From: Henriciella sp.
Lineage (GTDB): Bacteria; Pseudomonadota; Alphaproteobacteria; Caulobacterales; Hyphomonadaceae
Length of the DNA: 37,893 nucleotides
Direction of reading: 5' to 3'
NCBI GenBank assembly: GCA_012960415.1
Contig: DUBH01000078.1
Span: 20,223 to 58,115 of the forward strand
Position numbers and translations under genes: made by a program. Each line of letters opens with the position of its first letter. Positions within the stretch are counted from its first letter, which is position 1. Of the stretch, positions 25,821 through 34,219 are shown piece by piece. Under the pieces are notes generated by a model. The model worked only from the letters and a program-made list of their open reading frames with translations, made no database searches and was not told where the DNA came from.

Positions 25821-26549
25821 ATGACAGCGCGCAAGCCTACCCCACCAAATTTGCCCCGCCGCTTCTACAAGGAGGCGGCGGTTTCGCGTGAAGGCGACAG
25901 ATGGGCCATCCTGCTGGACGGGAAGCCGGTGCGCACGCCCCAGAAGAACCACCTTGCGACCGAGCATGAGACGCTCGCAACCCTCATAGCTGAAGAATGG
26001 GCTGCGCAGGGTGATCTGATCGACCCGACCACCATGCCGCTGACGCGCCTGCTAAACGTGTCCATCGACGGCGCTCCTGGGGCGCGCGATGCGCTGGCTG
26101 ATGAGGTCGCCAAATACGCAGAAACCGATCTTGTCTGTCATCTTGCCGATGGCCCGAGCGAGCTGCGCGCCCGCCAGGAAGCTGGCTGGGGCCGCTGGCG
26201 TGAATGGGCGGGCAAGACACTCGACATCGTGCTCGTTCCGGTCGAAGGCATTATCGCCTCGCCGCAACCGGACGCCTCGCTCAAAGCCGCTCGCGACCAT
26301 GCCGCTAGCCTTGATGATCTTCGCCTCACCGCGCTTACCTGGGCGATGGCACTTTATGGCTCGGCCGCCCTTGCCCTCGCGGTGGAGCAGGGCGAGCTTG
26401 ATGCCCTCGACGCGTTTGACCTCTCCCGCATTGATGAGACCTGGCAGATCGAACAGTGGGGCGAAGACGAAGAAGCCATGGGCGTGGTCGCGCGCCGCCG
26501 CGCAGATGCCGACGCTATCGGGCAACTCTTCGCGGCCATTGCGCGTTAG
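25821..26549 (+). CDS. ATP12-family F1-ATPase assembly chaperone
   Basis: The 242-residue protein matches bacterial ATP12, which helps F1 ATPase alpha-subunit assembly in alphaproteobacteria and mitochondria. RRFYKEAAV (about 13-21), ILLDGKPVRTPQKN (about 30-43), EEWAAQGDLIDPTTMPLTRL (first 20, about 58-77), and the later ETDLVCHLADGP carry the family signature. LTALTWAMALYGSAALALAV (first 20) and WQIEQWGEDEEA are the C-terminal motifs. No signal peptide; cytoplasmic. It normally follows the rluC-HAD pair in this lineage, as I recall; here two small genes for exported proteins come between. Confidence 0.9.
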   Translation: MTARKPTPPNLPRRFYKEAAVSREGDRWAILLDGKPVRTPQKNHLATEHETLATLIAEEWAAQGDLIDPTTMPLTRLLNVSIDGAPGARDALADEVAKYAETDLVCHLADGPSELRARQEAGWGRWREWAGKTLDIVLVPVEGIIASPQPDASLKAARDHAASLDDLRLTALTWAMALYGSAALALAVEQGELDALDAFDLSRIDETWQIEQWGEDEEAMGVVARRRADADAIGQLFAAIAR

Positions 26550-26606
26550 ATCAGCCTCGAGGTCAGGCGCCCAGCGGGGGTAGCTGCGCCCGAGGAGGAG
26601 AACGCC

Positions 26607-27272
26607 ATGACCTACCGGTTCCAACTCGTCGCCAGCGCTGCGCTTGCAGCTGTCTTTCTCGCCGCCTGCGATCCGGTAACCCCTGCAAATCCGGACCCGC
26701 TGACCCCACCCGAAGAAGCCGCTGTTCCAGCTGACCCGGCCATGCCTGCGCCCGGCACATCCACTGATACGACAGGCGACACCGCCGGCATGGGTACTTC
26801 GTCGCCCGATCAGGTGAGCCCAGCAGCCTGCGCGACCATTTCGACTGACGGATTGTGCGGCGTCACTTTCGGCATGAGCGCCGATGAGGCGCGCGAGGCG
26901 CATCTTGGCGGGCTCCATACGATGGGTGACAGCAGCACGGGCGAAGAGAGCGCCTGCTACTATCTCGGCCCCGAAGAGGGCAATTATGATGTCGGCTATA
27001 TGGTCGAGAGCGGCAGCGTGCAGCGCATCGATATCCGCGCGCCGGGCGTCGTGACCCCCGATGGCGTCGAAGTCGGCATGAGCGAAGCCGAGGTTGAAGA
27101 CATTTATCCCGCTCTGGAACGCCAGCCCAACAAGTATGTCGACCGCGACGACCTCATCGTCATGATGGAAGGCGGGGCAAAGCTTATCATGGAGACAGAT
27201 GGGGCAGGCACCATCTCTGCCTACCGAGTCGGCCGGCCGCCGGCGGTCGATTATGTCGAAGGCTGCGCCTGA
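26607..27272 (+). CDS. Lipoprotein of unknown function
   Basis: The 221-residue product has a lipoprotein signal with lipobox LAAC (Cys21) and a Pro/Thr/Ala/Gly-rich linker (about 22-70). A compact domain begins at DGLCGVTFGMSADEAREAH and includes CYYLGPEEGNYDVGYMV, VQRIDIR, GVEVGMSEAEVEDIYPALER (first 20), NKYVDRDDLIVMMEG and the closing VDYVEGC. The pattern G.TFGMS..EA..A, VG.SE.EV...YP and a final EGC recurs in uncharacterised proteobacterial lipoproteins. The final cysteine may pair with the one near residue 84. GGAGGAGAA precedes the ATG. It starts 57 bp after ATP12. Confidence 0.82.
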   Translation: MTYRFQLVASAALAAVFLAACDPVTPANPDPLTPPEEAAVPADPAMPAPGTSTDTTGDTAGMGTSSPDQVSPAACATISTDGLCGVTFGMSADEAREAHLGGLHTMGDSSTGEESACYYLGPEEGNYDVGYMVESGSVQRIDIRAPGVVTPDGVEVGMSEAEVEDIYPALERQPNKYVDRDDLIVMMEGGAKLIMETDGAGTISAYRVGRPPAVDYVEGCA

Positions 27273-27300
27273 TTCCGCGCGCCAAATCTGAACAATGCCA

Positions 27301-27330
27301 CAGGCGCCGCGCATTTTTGCGTGGCGCCTG
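27301..27330. other. Strong hairpin without T run
   Basis: CAGGCGCC pairs with GGCGCCTG, plus inner CGC/GCG, around an ATTTTT loop. No T tract follows on the plus strand. It could stabilise the 3' end of the lipoprotein mRNA or act as a factor-dependent terminator. Confidence 0.5.
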
Positions 27331-27436
27331 AACGTTTATGGCATGTAATGCCTTGAATCAAAAATATTTATAAGGTGAACGGAATCCGAACGGGCCGGTC
27401 ACGCTGGGTTCGACTGCCGCATGGTTTTCTGCTGTC

Positions 27437-28111
27437 ATGATGAAGAACGTCATGAAGAACCGGGTGGCAGCGCTGGCTTTGGCGGCTCTCCCACTCACCG
27501 CAGCACCTGCCTTTGCAGATGAGGCCCCTCACCGCTCCGCGACCGCCTTTTCGGGCGCATTTCTCAGCGTCGCAGACGCGTCTTTCTATATCTCCGTCGG
27601 AAATGACCGCTGGCGTGGACGCGATGGCCGCTATTACAGCAATGACCGCTATGGTCAGCGCCCATGGCAGACCCGCCAGCTTCGCCGTGATGCGGTGCGC
27701 CAGTGCGCCGCCGTCATCCAGCGCCAGGGCTACCGCGCCGGCTTCCGCGATGTCGACATCGACAATGATCTGCGCGTTCGCCAGATCGGCCCGCAGGGCT
27801 TCGTGGTCCGCTTCGACGATGTCGAGTTCGAAGGCCGCCGCCGTGAGTTCTACCGCGATGTAAGCTGCACGGTCCGCCGCGGCCAGGTGGTACAAGTGGC
27901 AGGCCTTCCAGAGCCAGGCCGCCGCGGTAATCGCGGCTACAACAATGGCTACAATAACGGCCATCACGGCTATCGCAGCCACTCGTCGACCACCTATGGC
28001 CCGCGCGGTGCGCATACAGTGACGACGACCACAGCGAGCCAGACGCCAGATCCGCACCTCTATGGCGGACGCGGCAACCGCGATGATCGCGGCCACCGTC
28101 GCGGCAACTAG
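27437..28111 (+). CDS. Secreted Arg/His/Gly-rich protein of unknown function
   Basis: The 224-residue product begins with a Sec signal peptide (cleavage after AFA, about 28). The mature N-terminal part is RWRGRDGRYYSNDRYGQRPW (first 20), followed by a cysteine-containing segment: RQCAAVIQRQGYRAGFRDVD (first 20) and a second Cys in RDVSCTVRRG. This DAVRQC...V.CTVRRG arrangement resembles a small periplasmic domain often found in Caulobacterales and sphingomonads. The tail is low-complexity (NRGYNNGYNNGHHGYRSHSS, first 20) with THTVTT-like Thr runs; it is highly basic and may be disordered or bind polyanions or metal. It may start at either of two adjacent ATGs. A terminator follows. Confidence 0.78.
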   Translation: MMKNVMKNRVAALALAALPLTAAPAFADEAPHRSATAFSGAFLSVADASFYISVGNDRWRGRDGRYYSNDRYGQRPWQTRQLRRDAVRQCAAVIQRQGYRAGFRDVDIDNDLRVRQIGPQGFVVRFDDVEFEGRRREFYRDVSCTVRRGQVVQVAGLPEPGRRGNRGYNNGYNNGHHGYRSHSSTTYGPRGAHTVTTTTASQTPDPHLYGGRGNRDDRGHRRGN

Positions 28112-28162
28112 GGCCTGACACGGCCTGCTGGATGCAGGCTCGCGCCGAACTGAAGAAACGCT

Positions 28163-28196
28163 GGCAGGTTGCCCATGGGGCAGCCTGCCCTTTTTC
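28163..28196 (+). terminator. Rho-independent terminator before the carboxylase gene
   Basis: GGCAGG pairs with CCTGCC (28184-28189), extended inward by one G-U, a T-A and four G-C pairs around ATG, followed by TTTTT (28191-28195). Confidence 0.85.
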
Positions 28197-28267
28197 TTGC
28201 GTCGCCCGCCTCATTCAGTAACAAGGACAGCCAGATTTGAAGGACTCACCATCGAGAGGGCTGCCCC

Positions 28268-29800
28268 ATGAAAGACGTCATCGAAGCGCTTGAGGCAAAA
28301 CGCGAAGAGGCCCGCATGGGCGGCGGCGAAGCCCGCATCGCCAAGCAGCACGAGAAAGGCAAGCTCACCGCGCGTGAGCGGATCACCCTCCTGCTGGACG
28401 AAGGCAGCTTTGAGGAAACCGACATGTTCGTGGAGCACCGCTCCCACGACTTCGGCATGGAAGAGCAGCGTATTCCGGGCGACGGCGTCGTCACCGGCTT
28501 CGGCACGGTCAATGGCCGTCTCGTCTATGTCTTCTCAAAGGATTTCACCGTGTTCGGCGGCTCGCTGTCGCTCGCCCAGTCGGAAAAGATCGTGAAGATC
28601 CAGAAGGCCGCAGCCCGCAATGGCGCGCCTGTCGTCGGCATCTTCGATGCGGGCGGCGCACGTATCCAGGAAGGCGTCGATTCGCTTGCCGGTTATGCCG
28701 ACATCTTCATGGAAAATGTTCTCTCCTCGGGCGTGATCCCGCAGATCTCCGTCATCATGGGCCCATGTGCCGGCGGCGACGTCTATTCGCCTGCCATGAC
28801 CGACTTCATCTTCATGGTGAAGGACACCTCCTACATGTATGTGACCGGCCCTGACGTCGTAAAGACCGTCACGAATGAGGAAGTCACCCACGAATCTCTC
28901 GGCGGCGCGTCCGTCCATGCCAAGAAGTCCGGTGTTGCCGATGGCGCGTTCGACAATGATATCGAAGCGCTCATCCAGATGCGCCGTCTCATCGACTTCC
29001 TGCCGCTGTCAAACCGCGAAGAAGCGCCAAAGCGCCCAAGCTTCGATGATCCGGACCGTGTTGAGGAAAGCCTCGACACGCTCATTCCGGACAATCCGAA
29101 TACGCCGTACGACATGCGTGAGCTGATCGAGAAGACCGCCGACGAAGGCGACTTCTTCGAAATCAGCCCGGATTTCGGCGCCAACATCCTCTGCGGCTTT
29201 GGCCGTATGGAAGGCTCCACCGTCGGCTTCGTCGCCAACCAGCCAATGACGCTCGCCGGCGTCCTCGACATCGACAGCTCGCGCAAGGCCGCCCGTTTCG
29301 TGCGCTTCTGCGACTGTTTCAATATCCCGATCGTCACTTTCGTGGACGTGCCGGGCTTCATGCCGGGCACCAAGCAGGAATATGGCGGCCTCATCAAGCA
29401 TGGCGCAAAGCTGCTCTTTGCCTATGCCGAAGCCACTGTCCCGAAAGTCACCGTCATCACCCGCAAGGCCTATGGTGGCGCCTATGACGTGATGAGCTCC
29501 AAGCATCTGCGCGGCGATATGAACTATGCCTGGCCAACCGCCGAAATCGCCGTGATGGGCGCAAAGGGCGCGGTGGAAATCATCTTCCGCAAGGATATTG
29601 GCGACGAAAAGAAAATCGCCGAGCACACAAAAATGTACGAAGACAACTTCGCCAACCCGTATGTGGCCGCGAAGAAGGGCTATATCGACGACATCATCAT
29701 GCCGCACAGCACGCGGCGTAGGGTGTGCAAGGCGCTTCGGACGCTACGCGGCAAGGAACTCGAGAACCCTTGGAAGAAGCACGATAATATTCCGCTTTAG
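28268..29800 (+). CDS. pccB: Propionyl-CoA carboxylase, beta (carboxyltransferase) subunit
   Basis: The 510-residue carboxyltransferase moves CO2 from biotin to propionyl-CoA, giving methylmalonyl-CoA. [39 protein letters not shown] (first 20), and FGGSLS precede the oxyanion-hole motif [15 protein letters not shown] and [16 protein letters not shown]. The C-domain has [26 protein letters not shown]-like [15 protein letters not shown], and [17 protein letters not shown]. Length and the downstream WKKHDNIPL end match PccB rather than AccD. The biotin carboxylase subunit gene (pccA) is not in the window; it may be elsewhere or beyond the inserted SEC-C/TPR gene. GAGAGGG lies 7 nt before the ATG. 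Confidence 0.93.
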   Translation: MKDVIEALEAKREEARMGGGEARIAKQHEKGKLTARERITLLLDEGSFEETDMFVEHRSHDFGMEEQRIPGDGVVTGFGTVNGRLVYVFSKDFTVFGGSLSLAQSEKIVKIQKAAARNGAPVVGIFDAGGARIQEGVDSLAGYADIFMENVLSSGVIPQISVIMGPCAGGDVYSPAMTDFIFMVKDTSYMYVTGPDVVKTVTNEEVTHESLGGASVHAKKSGVADGAFDNDIEALIQMRRLIDFLPLSNREEAPKRPSFDDPDRVEESLDTLIPDNPNTPYDMRELIEKTADEGDFFEISPDFGANILCGFGRMEGSTVGFVANQPMTLAGVLDIDSSRKAARFVRFCDCFNIPIVTFVDVPGFMPGTKQEYGGLIKHGAKLLFAYAEATVPKVTVITRKAYGGAYDVMSSKHLRGDMNYAWPTAEIAVMGAKGAVEIIFRKDIGDEKKIAEHTKMYEDNFANPYVAAKKGYIDDIIMPHSTRRRVCKALRTLRGKELENPWKKHDNIPL

Positions 29801-29825
29801 GGGTGACTTTGCTTCGAGAGAGCCG

Positions 29826-31277
29826 ATGAAGCCGCGATATACGCAGATCATTCCCGCTGATGGCGAGGAGTGTTGGTGCGGAAGTACTTTCGCTTTTGGC
29901 GCTTGCTGTTCGCCTTTCCTCCCAGGATCGCGCTGGATTGGGAATTCGTTTCAGGAGAATTGGAAGCAGGGAAATTATGAAAAGGCTCTGAAATCAGCGC
30001 GAGCTGACGTCACGCAGTATACGATCTGGCACAAGAGCCATACGGAACGAATTGCCCATGTTGGCAATCCTCAACTTATGAGACTGTGGGACGTAGATGT
30101 TGAAGCACTATTTGACTACGTGGAACGTCTTGGAGACGTCTATTTCCGGCTAGGCCGCAGAGAAGAGTTTTCGTCAGTTCTCGAACGTTTGCGTGAGAAC
30201 ATTCGGACTAAGCGATGGCGCGACAAAATCGTTCATTTGAATGCTATTATGGCACTGGGTGAAGATTGGGATGAGGAAGCTGCGTACCGCGAGATCACCA
30301 AGCTTGGTCCAATCGCTTCTGTCAGCGACAAGCGCATTCTTCCTTTCTACCTAAATCTGGCTGGCGACAAGCTGGGGCTTGCAGAGAGAATTTCGCAAAT
30401 CGATCGAGTCCTCCAAACGACTGAGGATGATTCTACTCGTATTCATCAGCTCGTCGTCAAGGCAATTCTCCTTCATTCTCATTATGATGCCGACGGTTCA
30501 CTCAAGGTATTGGAAGAGGCCATCAAAACTGGGTTAGAATTTGAGAAGCCGAACACATATGAGCGTCTAAAATTAGCTCAAGCTTACTCCTTGATGGGCT
30601 CAATATATCATGATGCTGGTTCTATAGGACTAGACGCCTCAAAGTTCAAAGAAGCCTCCAAGGTTAATTTGGAGCGTGCAGCCGAGTTGTTTTCAAATCT
30701 CTTAAAAGATGAGAACTGGAATCATACGGGTATTGCGGACCTATATCACCAACTCGCAGGGGTGTACCGACTTCTTGGGCGTTGGGAACTCGTCCTGGAG
30801 AATGAGCAAGCCGCGCTGCGAAGGAATGAACTTCCGATTTATAAGGTATTTGAGGCCGAGGTTTTTCACGAGTTGGGAGAGAATGCCAAAGCATTGTCAA
30901 TTATCGATGGCCTCTCTTTAGCGGATTTTGCTGACGACTGGGAGAAAGCCGATTTCATCCTGCATTTCAGTCGCCTTGCGGTTTCGTCAGGAGACCTAGC
31001 TCGTCTTGAGCAGGCAAAGGATCTGCTAGATGTCAAATTGAAAAGAGAGCCGATCTTTCGCCAGCAAGCATTGGAGATGATGAAAATTGTCCTCGAAGCA
31101 ATCAATGTTGGACAGTCCGCCTCTCTCGACCAAAAAGCAAAAAAAGCTTCATCACGGTCATTGCTATCCTTATTGAATTCCGTGCTGATCTTGAAACCAA
31201 ACATCTTCGGCGTGGGCATTGATGTAAACAAAGTGATCGAGGGCGCTGCCGAACACTCAGCGACGAGCGATGAGTAG
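29826..31277 (+). CDS. SEC-C motif and TPR-like helical repeat protein of unknown function
   Basis: From the ATG at 29826 (GAGAG upstream) the protein has 483 residues. The frame is open upstream, inside pccB, but that part is antisense-like shadow. The N-terminus has a SEC-C zinc motif (CWCGSTFAFGACC, Cys16, 18, 27, 28). The rest is alpha-helical with tetratricopeptide-like pairs, for example YVERLGDVYFRLGRREEFSS (first 20), AQAYSLMGSIYHDAG, DLYHQLAGVYRLLGRWELVL (first 20) and FHELGENAKALSII. A hydrophobic C-terminal segment, LILKPNIFGVGIDVNKVIEG (20), is unlike the repeats. The gene is clearly more AT-rich than pccB and starts 25 bp after it. No signal peptide; presumably cytoplasmic. Function unknown; transfer is likely. 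Confidence 0.72.
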   Translation: MKPRYTQIIPADGEECWCGSTFAFGACCSPFLPGSRWIGNSFQENWKQGNYEKALKSARADVTQYTIWHKSHTERIAHVGNPQLMRLWDVDVEALFDYVERLGDVYFRLGRREEFSSVLERLRENIRTKRWRDKIVHLNAIMALGEDWDEEAAYREITKLGPIASVSDKRILPFYLNLAGDKLGLAERISQIDRVLQTTEDDSTRIHQLVVKAILLHSHYDADGSLKVLEEAIKTGLEFEKPNTYERLKLAQAYSLMGSIYHDAGSIGLDASKFKEASKVNLERAAELFSNLLKDENWNHTGIADLYHQLAGVYRLLGRWELVLENEQAALRRNELPIYKVFEAEVFHELGENAKALSIIDGLSLADFADDWEKADFILHFSRLAVSSGDLARLEQAKDLLDVKLKREPIFRQQALEMMKIVLEAINVGQSASLDQKAKKASSRSLLSLLNSVLILKPNIFGVGIDVNKVIEGAAEHSATSDE

Positions 31278-31656
31278 CCATACCGCCGGGCTCTCGCCAT
31301 TTGAGGCAAGATGGAGCGTTCGCGAGTTCCGCCAAACCCGCACCCCCCGCTAGATCAAACCAAGCTGTGCCATGATCCGCGCTCTCGTCCCAATGGGACG
31401 AGGAAGACCGCGGCGAGTCGGAAGAAGTCCAAGACATACAGGCGCAGAAATGGCGCGCGGAGGAGGGCGACGGCGCGACCTACTGCGTCGTTGCAGTGAT
31501 GCTACATTCAAACGGGCATTTTAAAGCGTCACTTCTGTCGGTGCACTGCGCTGAGCAACTGCTCCCCCTCATTCCCGGCCCTTCTCCCCAAGGAGTAGGG
31601 GAGAGGATAGACGACAAGTTTCCCCACCCCTTAAAACCACTCCCATACTCCCCGTC
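31278..31656. other. Intergenic stretch of about 380 bp with a possible coding remnant and one hairpin
   Basis: I see no complete gene. One plus-strand frame stays open from 31376 (just after a TGA) to 31726. Its first part reads as a hydrophilic, protein-like run (WDEEDRGESEEVQDIQAQKW, first 20), then turns into low-complexity Pro-rich sequence. This could be the tail of a decayed gene, for instance one displaced by the SEC-C/TPR gene. CTTCTCCCC (31581-31589) pairs with GGGGAGAGG (31598-31606), a 9-bp stem resembling dispersed intergenic repeats of alphaproteobacteria. Confidence 0.4.
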
Positions 31657-32031
31657 ATGCTCAGCCGTGACTGGATCCTCGAAACGCTTGCAAAGCTGCC
31701 GGTCTGGACCTGGCCGTTCTTCCTGATTCAGGTCTGGGCGACGGAGCGCTATTACCGCGCCTACCGCGCGGCCAACCCCATCGGCATGCTCGGCGTCGGG
31801 GTCCTGCCCAATGGGCGGATCGTCATCACATTACAGGCCGCGGGCGGGAAGAGGGCGGAGCCTTCGTGGCGCGAACTTGCGCCCGCCGCCCCGTGGAAAC
31901 GTCTCGCGCCGGGCGCAGCATTCTCCATTTTTATGCGCCCACCGCGCGTGCACCATATCTGCACCCTCAATGCACCACGGGTGCACCTTGCGCGCACGCT
32001 TCAGCCGGCAAGACCGCTTGCCCCGCCATAG
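31657..32031 (+). CDS. Small putative membrane protein; 3' third of frame doubtful
   Basis: The 124-residue frame begins MLSRDWILETLAKLPVWTWP, with FFLIQVWATERYYRAYRAAN (20) and IGMLGVGVLPNGRIVITLQA (20) following. The first 65 or so residues look like a real protein with one amphipathic or membrane-associated helix and a short beta hairpin. The last third is basic and Pro/Ala-rich and contains a DNA-level array of TGCACC at an 11-bp period (31949-31987), which is not in phase with codons, so that part may not be under protein selection. No good Shine-Dalgarno is seen before the ATG. Unrecognised family. Confidence 0.45.
   Translation: MLSRDWILETLAKLPVWTWPFFLIQVWATERYYRAYRAANPIGMLGVGVLPNGRIVITLQAAGGKRAEPSWRELAPAAPWKRLAPGAAFSIFMRPPRVHHICTLNAPRVHLARTLQPARPLAPP
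31949..31987 (+). repeat. Array A: four TGCACC hexamers at an exact 11-bp period
   Basis: TGCACC starts at 31949, 31960, 31971 and 31982; the 5-bp spacers differ in sequence. Degenerate units in the same phase flank it: CCCACC at 31938 and CGCACG at 31993. The 11-bp step excludes a coding repeat and places all hexamers on one face of the helix. Confidence 0.75.
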
Positions 32032-32106
32032 CTCCGCGCGCCGAAAACCAGACGTCTATCGCCGCACGTCTGACCGACCCTGCGGTCGCACGTGCTGGAA
32101 GATTAT

Positions 32107-32817
32107 CTAATGCTTGCGGTCGCAGGCGCTTGTCGTGAACAGGTCTGCGATAACCCCTTCGCAATCACGGTCCTTGCGGTGGTGACGGTCCCGGTGAGGG
32201 CGATGGCGGCGGTCGTAGCGATCGTACCTGTCGCCGTGAGGATAGCTTTGACCATAGACCCGGCGCTGCACGACGGGCGCTGCAATCGAGGCGCGGAGTT
32301 CGGCGAGCGACAGCGACACTTCGGTAAACCGGTCCTGCGACCGCTCCCAGGACGCGAGCGAGCCGACGCAGGCGCCTTCCTGATAGTCGCGCTGATGCAT
32401 GCAGGCGGCATAGGCGCGGCAGGAGCCCTCGGCGAAACGATAGGCCGCGTCGAGATCGATCTCGAAAGCGCGCAATATCTCGGTGCGTTCGGTCTGCGGC
32501 CCCGCTGGCGGCTGGTCCACACGCAGGGTGCCCTGGGTCGATTGGGTGCGCTCATTCACATCGCCGCCTGAGGCATAGCCGGTGATCAGGAGCGCGCGCG
32601 CCGCTTCCATGCGTTCATCACGTTGGGCGCGCAGGGAGTCCACTTCGCACACTTGCAGGGCGGTATCGATGGCGATCGCGTCCGCAGTGGCGACAACGGG
32701 CGCCACATTAGGCTGATATAATGGCGTTGGCGGAAGAGGTTGATAATGCCGAGTGGGCCCGCAGCCGACGAGCGCGGTCGCGCTGATCAGCACGCTGAAT
32801 AGGGTCAAATTGCGCAT
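32107..32817 (-). CDS. Lipoprotein with His/Arg-rich C-terminus, unknown function
   Basis: The 236-residue product has a lipoprotein signal ending in LVGC (Cys19) followed by a Pro-rich linker (PTRHYQPLPPTPLYQPNVAP, 20). The central helical part contains several cysteines, in ALQVCEVDSLRAQRDERMEA (first 20), GSCRAYAACMHQRDYQEGAC (first 20) and a later one. The tail is dense in Arg, His, Asp and Tyr (YPHGDRYDRYDRRHRPHRDR, first 20), suggesting metal or polyanion binding, or simple disorder. It ends with a last pair of cysteines (DCEGVIADLFTTSACDRKH). It is the third gene of a minus-strand operon, 25 bp after the peptidoglycan-binding protein. I do not recognise the family. Confidence 0.78.
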   Translation of the reverse strand: MRNLTLFSVLISATALVGCGPTRHYQPLPPTPLYQPNVAPVVATADAIAIDTALQVCEVDSLRAQRDERMEAARALLITGYASGGDVNERTQSTQGTLRVDQPPAGPQTERTEILRAFEIDLDAAYRFAEGSCRAYAACMHQRDYQEGACVGSLASWERSQDRFTEVSLSLAELRASIAAPVVQRRVYGQSYPHGDRYDRYDRRHRPHRDRHHRKDRDCEGVIADLFTTSACDRKH

Positions 32818-32842
32818 CGGTCCTGTCCTCTCGATTTAACCG

Positions 32843-34219
32843 TCACCGGCTTGCATTGGCGTCCAGACACCCGGCGGCAGCCGGGGGAACGCGGGCGCGC
32901 ATGGCATTGCGCAGAATTTCCATCGCCCGCGCGCCGCGCCCGGGCGTTTCGTTTGCCTCTTCCTCGATCTCCTGCCGGATCCGCGCCCAGCGCACCTGGG
33001 CGTTCGGGGCATGGACGAGTTCAGGGGTTGATCGCAGGCGGCGCGCAATATCATGGCCGAGATCGGCCGCGTCGCGCAGATAGGCGTCGGCGCGCTCCGG
33101 GTTTTCGACGATGGCGCAGAGCCGGTACGAGCCGAACACTGCGCCCGTGCCGTAGATCACCGCGAGATTGAAATTGGCGTCGGGATCGCCGCGCACGGCG
33201 GCCATTTCCAGCCATTCCAAGGCCAGATCGGTGTTCTGCACCACGCCAAGGCCAACCGCGTGCATGATCCCCAGGACGTTCTGGACGCTGGGGTCGCGTG
33301 CGGTCTGTGCGGCATGACACATAAGCTGAGACGTCTGGCGCGGGGTCAGGGACGCGGTTTCGTCATAGCCAAGCTCGCGCTGGAAGGCCCGGACGGCCCG
33401 GCGCGTTTCCGCCCCATAGGCGCCGTCAATCGCGCCGCTATAATATCCGAGCGCCATGAGCGCTGCCTGCCGCAGATTGAGCCCAATGACATCGGCCATC
33501 ACACTGTCTGGATCGCGCGCAATCCGGGCGAGGCTTTCCTGCGAGACCGGACAATCCACAAGGTGCGCCTGCAGGCGGCGTTGGGCGAGGATTGAAGATT
33601 GCGCGCCGAACGGGCGCCCCCAGGCAACCGAACGGCTCCAGTAAGCCATCGCCGCTTCGCGAGATGCGGGCATCAGCGGACGTCCGCCTGCTTGCTCACA
33701 GCCAAAATCGATGATCGAGGAATAGGTCTCGCCGCAATCAAGCTCCAGCGTGGTCAGCTCGGCATCCCCGCGCAGCAGCCAGTAGCGCGCCGCTTCGCTA
33801 TAAACCCGTGCAGCAACGGGCCGTGGTACGCATTCCGCCGCCCCATATACGCAAACCAGCGCAGCGTTGGTGCCCGGAGCTATGGATTCCAGATGAAATG
33901 CCCAGGGCTCGGGCGGGAAGGACTCGCGGCGGGGGCCGGCCCAGCCCCGGTCCGGATGGGTCCAGTTCGGTGGGATCTGATCGCTGCGACTGGTGCCGCG
34001 CGGCGTCCAGCCGCCTTGCTGTTGCGCCAATTCCGGCTGGGGGCGGGGCTCCCACCCACCTCCCGATTTGACGGTGATGCCCTCATCCACTGGAACGAGG
34101 TCGGGCTGGACGTCAAACCCTGATGGCTGCGCCTTGCTGTCGGCTGCCAGGAACGCCGCGGCGCCCCCAACAATCAGCAGGCCCAGCGCCAGAGTGATAA
34201 GGATGTACACCCGGTTCAT
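32843..34219 (-). CDS. Membrane-anchored peptidoglycan-binding protein with Sel1-like repeats
   Basis: The 458-residue protein begins with one membrane segment (VYILITLALGLLIVGGAAAF, 20, about 4-23) and a Pro/Gly/Gln-rich linker (about 30-110). A middle region carries several cysteines. A PG_binding_1-type domain follows: LNLRQAALMALGYYSGAIDG (20), then YGAETRRAVRAFQRELGYDE (20). Sel1/TPR-like repeats follow: VQNVLGIMHAVGLGVVQNTD (20), ALEWLEMAAVRGDPDANFNL (20) and AVIYGTGAVFGSY. It is therefore an inner-membrane protein reaching into the cell wall. PodJ of Caulobacter also combines Sel1 repeats with a peptidoglycan-binding domain, in a different order; similarity of role is speculation. Its ATG overlaps the upstream stop (ATGA). 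Confidence 0.85.
   Translation of the reverse strand: MNRVYILITLALGLLIVGGAAAFLAADSKAQPSGFDVQPDLVPVDEGITVKSGGGWEPRPQPELAQQQGGWTPRGTSRSDQIPPNWTHPDRGWAGPRRESFPPEPWAFHLESIAPGTNAALVCVYGAAECVPRPVAARVYSEAARYWLLRGDAELTTLELDCGETYSSIIDFGCEQAGGRPLMPASREAAMAYWSRSVAWGRPFGAQSSILAQRRLQAHLVDCPVSQESLARIARDPDSVMADVIGLNLRQAALMALGYYSGAIDGAYGAETRRAVRAFQRELGYDETASLTPRQTSQLMCHAAQTARDPSVQNVLGIMHAVGLGVVQNTDLALEWLEMAAVRGDPDANFNLAVIYGTGAVFGSYRLCAIVENPERADAYLRDAADLGHDIARRLRSTPELVHAPNAQVRWARIRQEIEEEANETPGRGARAMEILRNAMRARVPPAAAGCLDANASR

Noticed and set aside
29598-29825. Upstream extension of the SEC-C/TPR frame into pccB
   Set aside because: Lies entirely in another frame of the pccB 3' end and has no protein-like pattern before the ATG at 29826.
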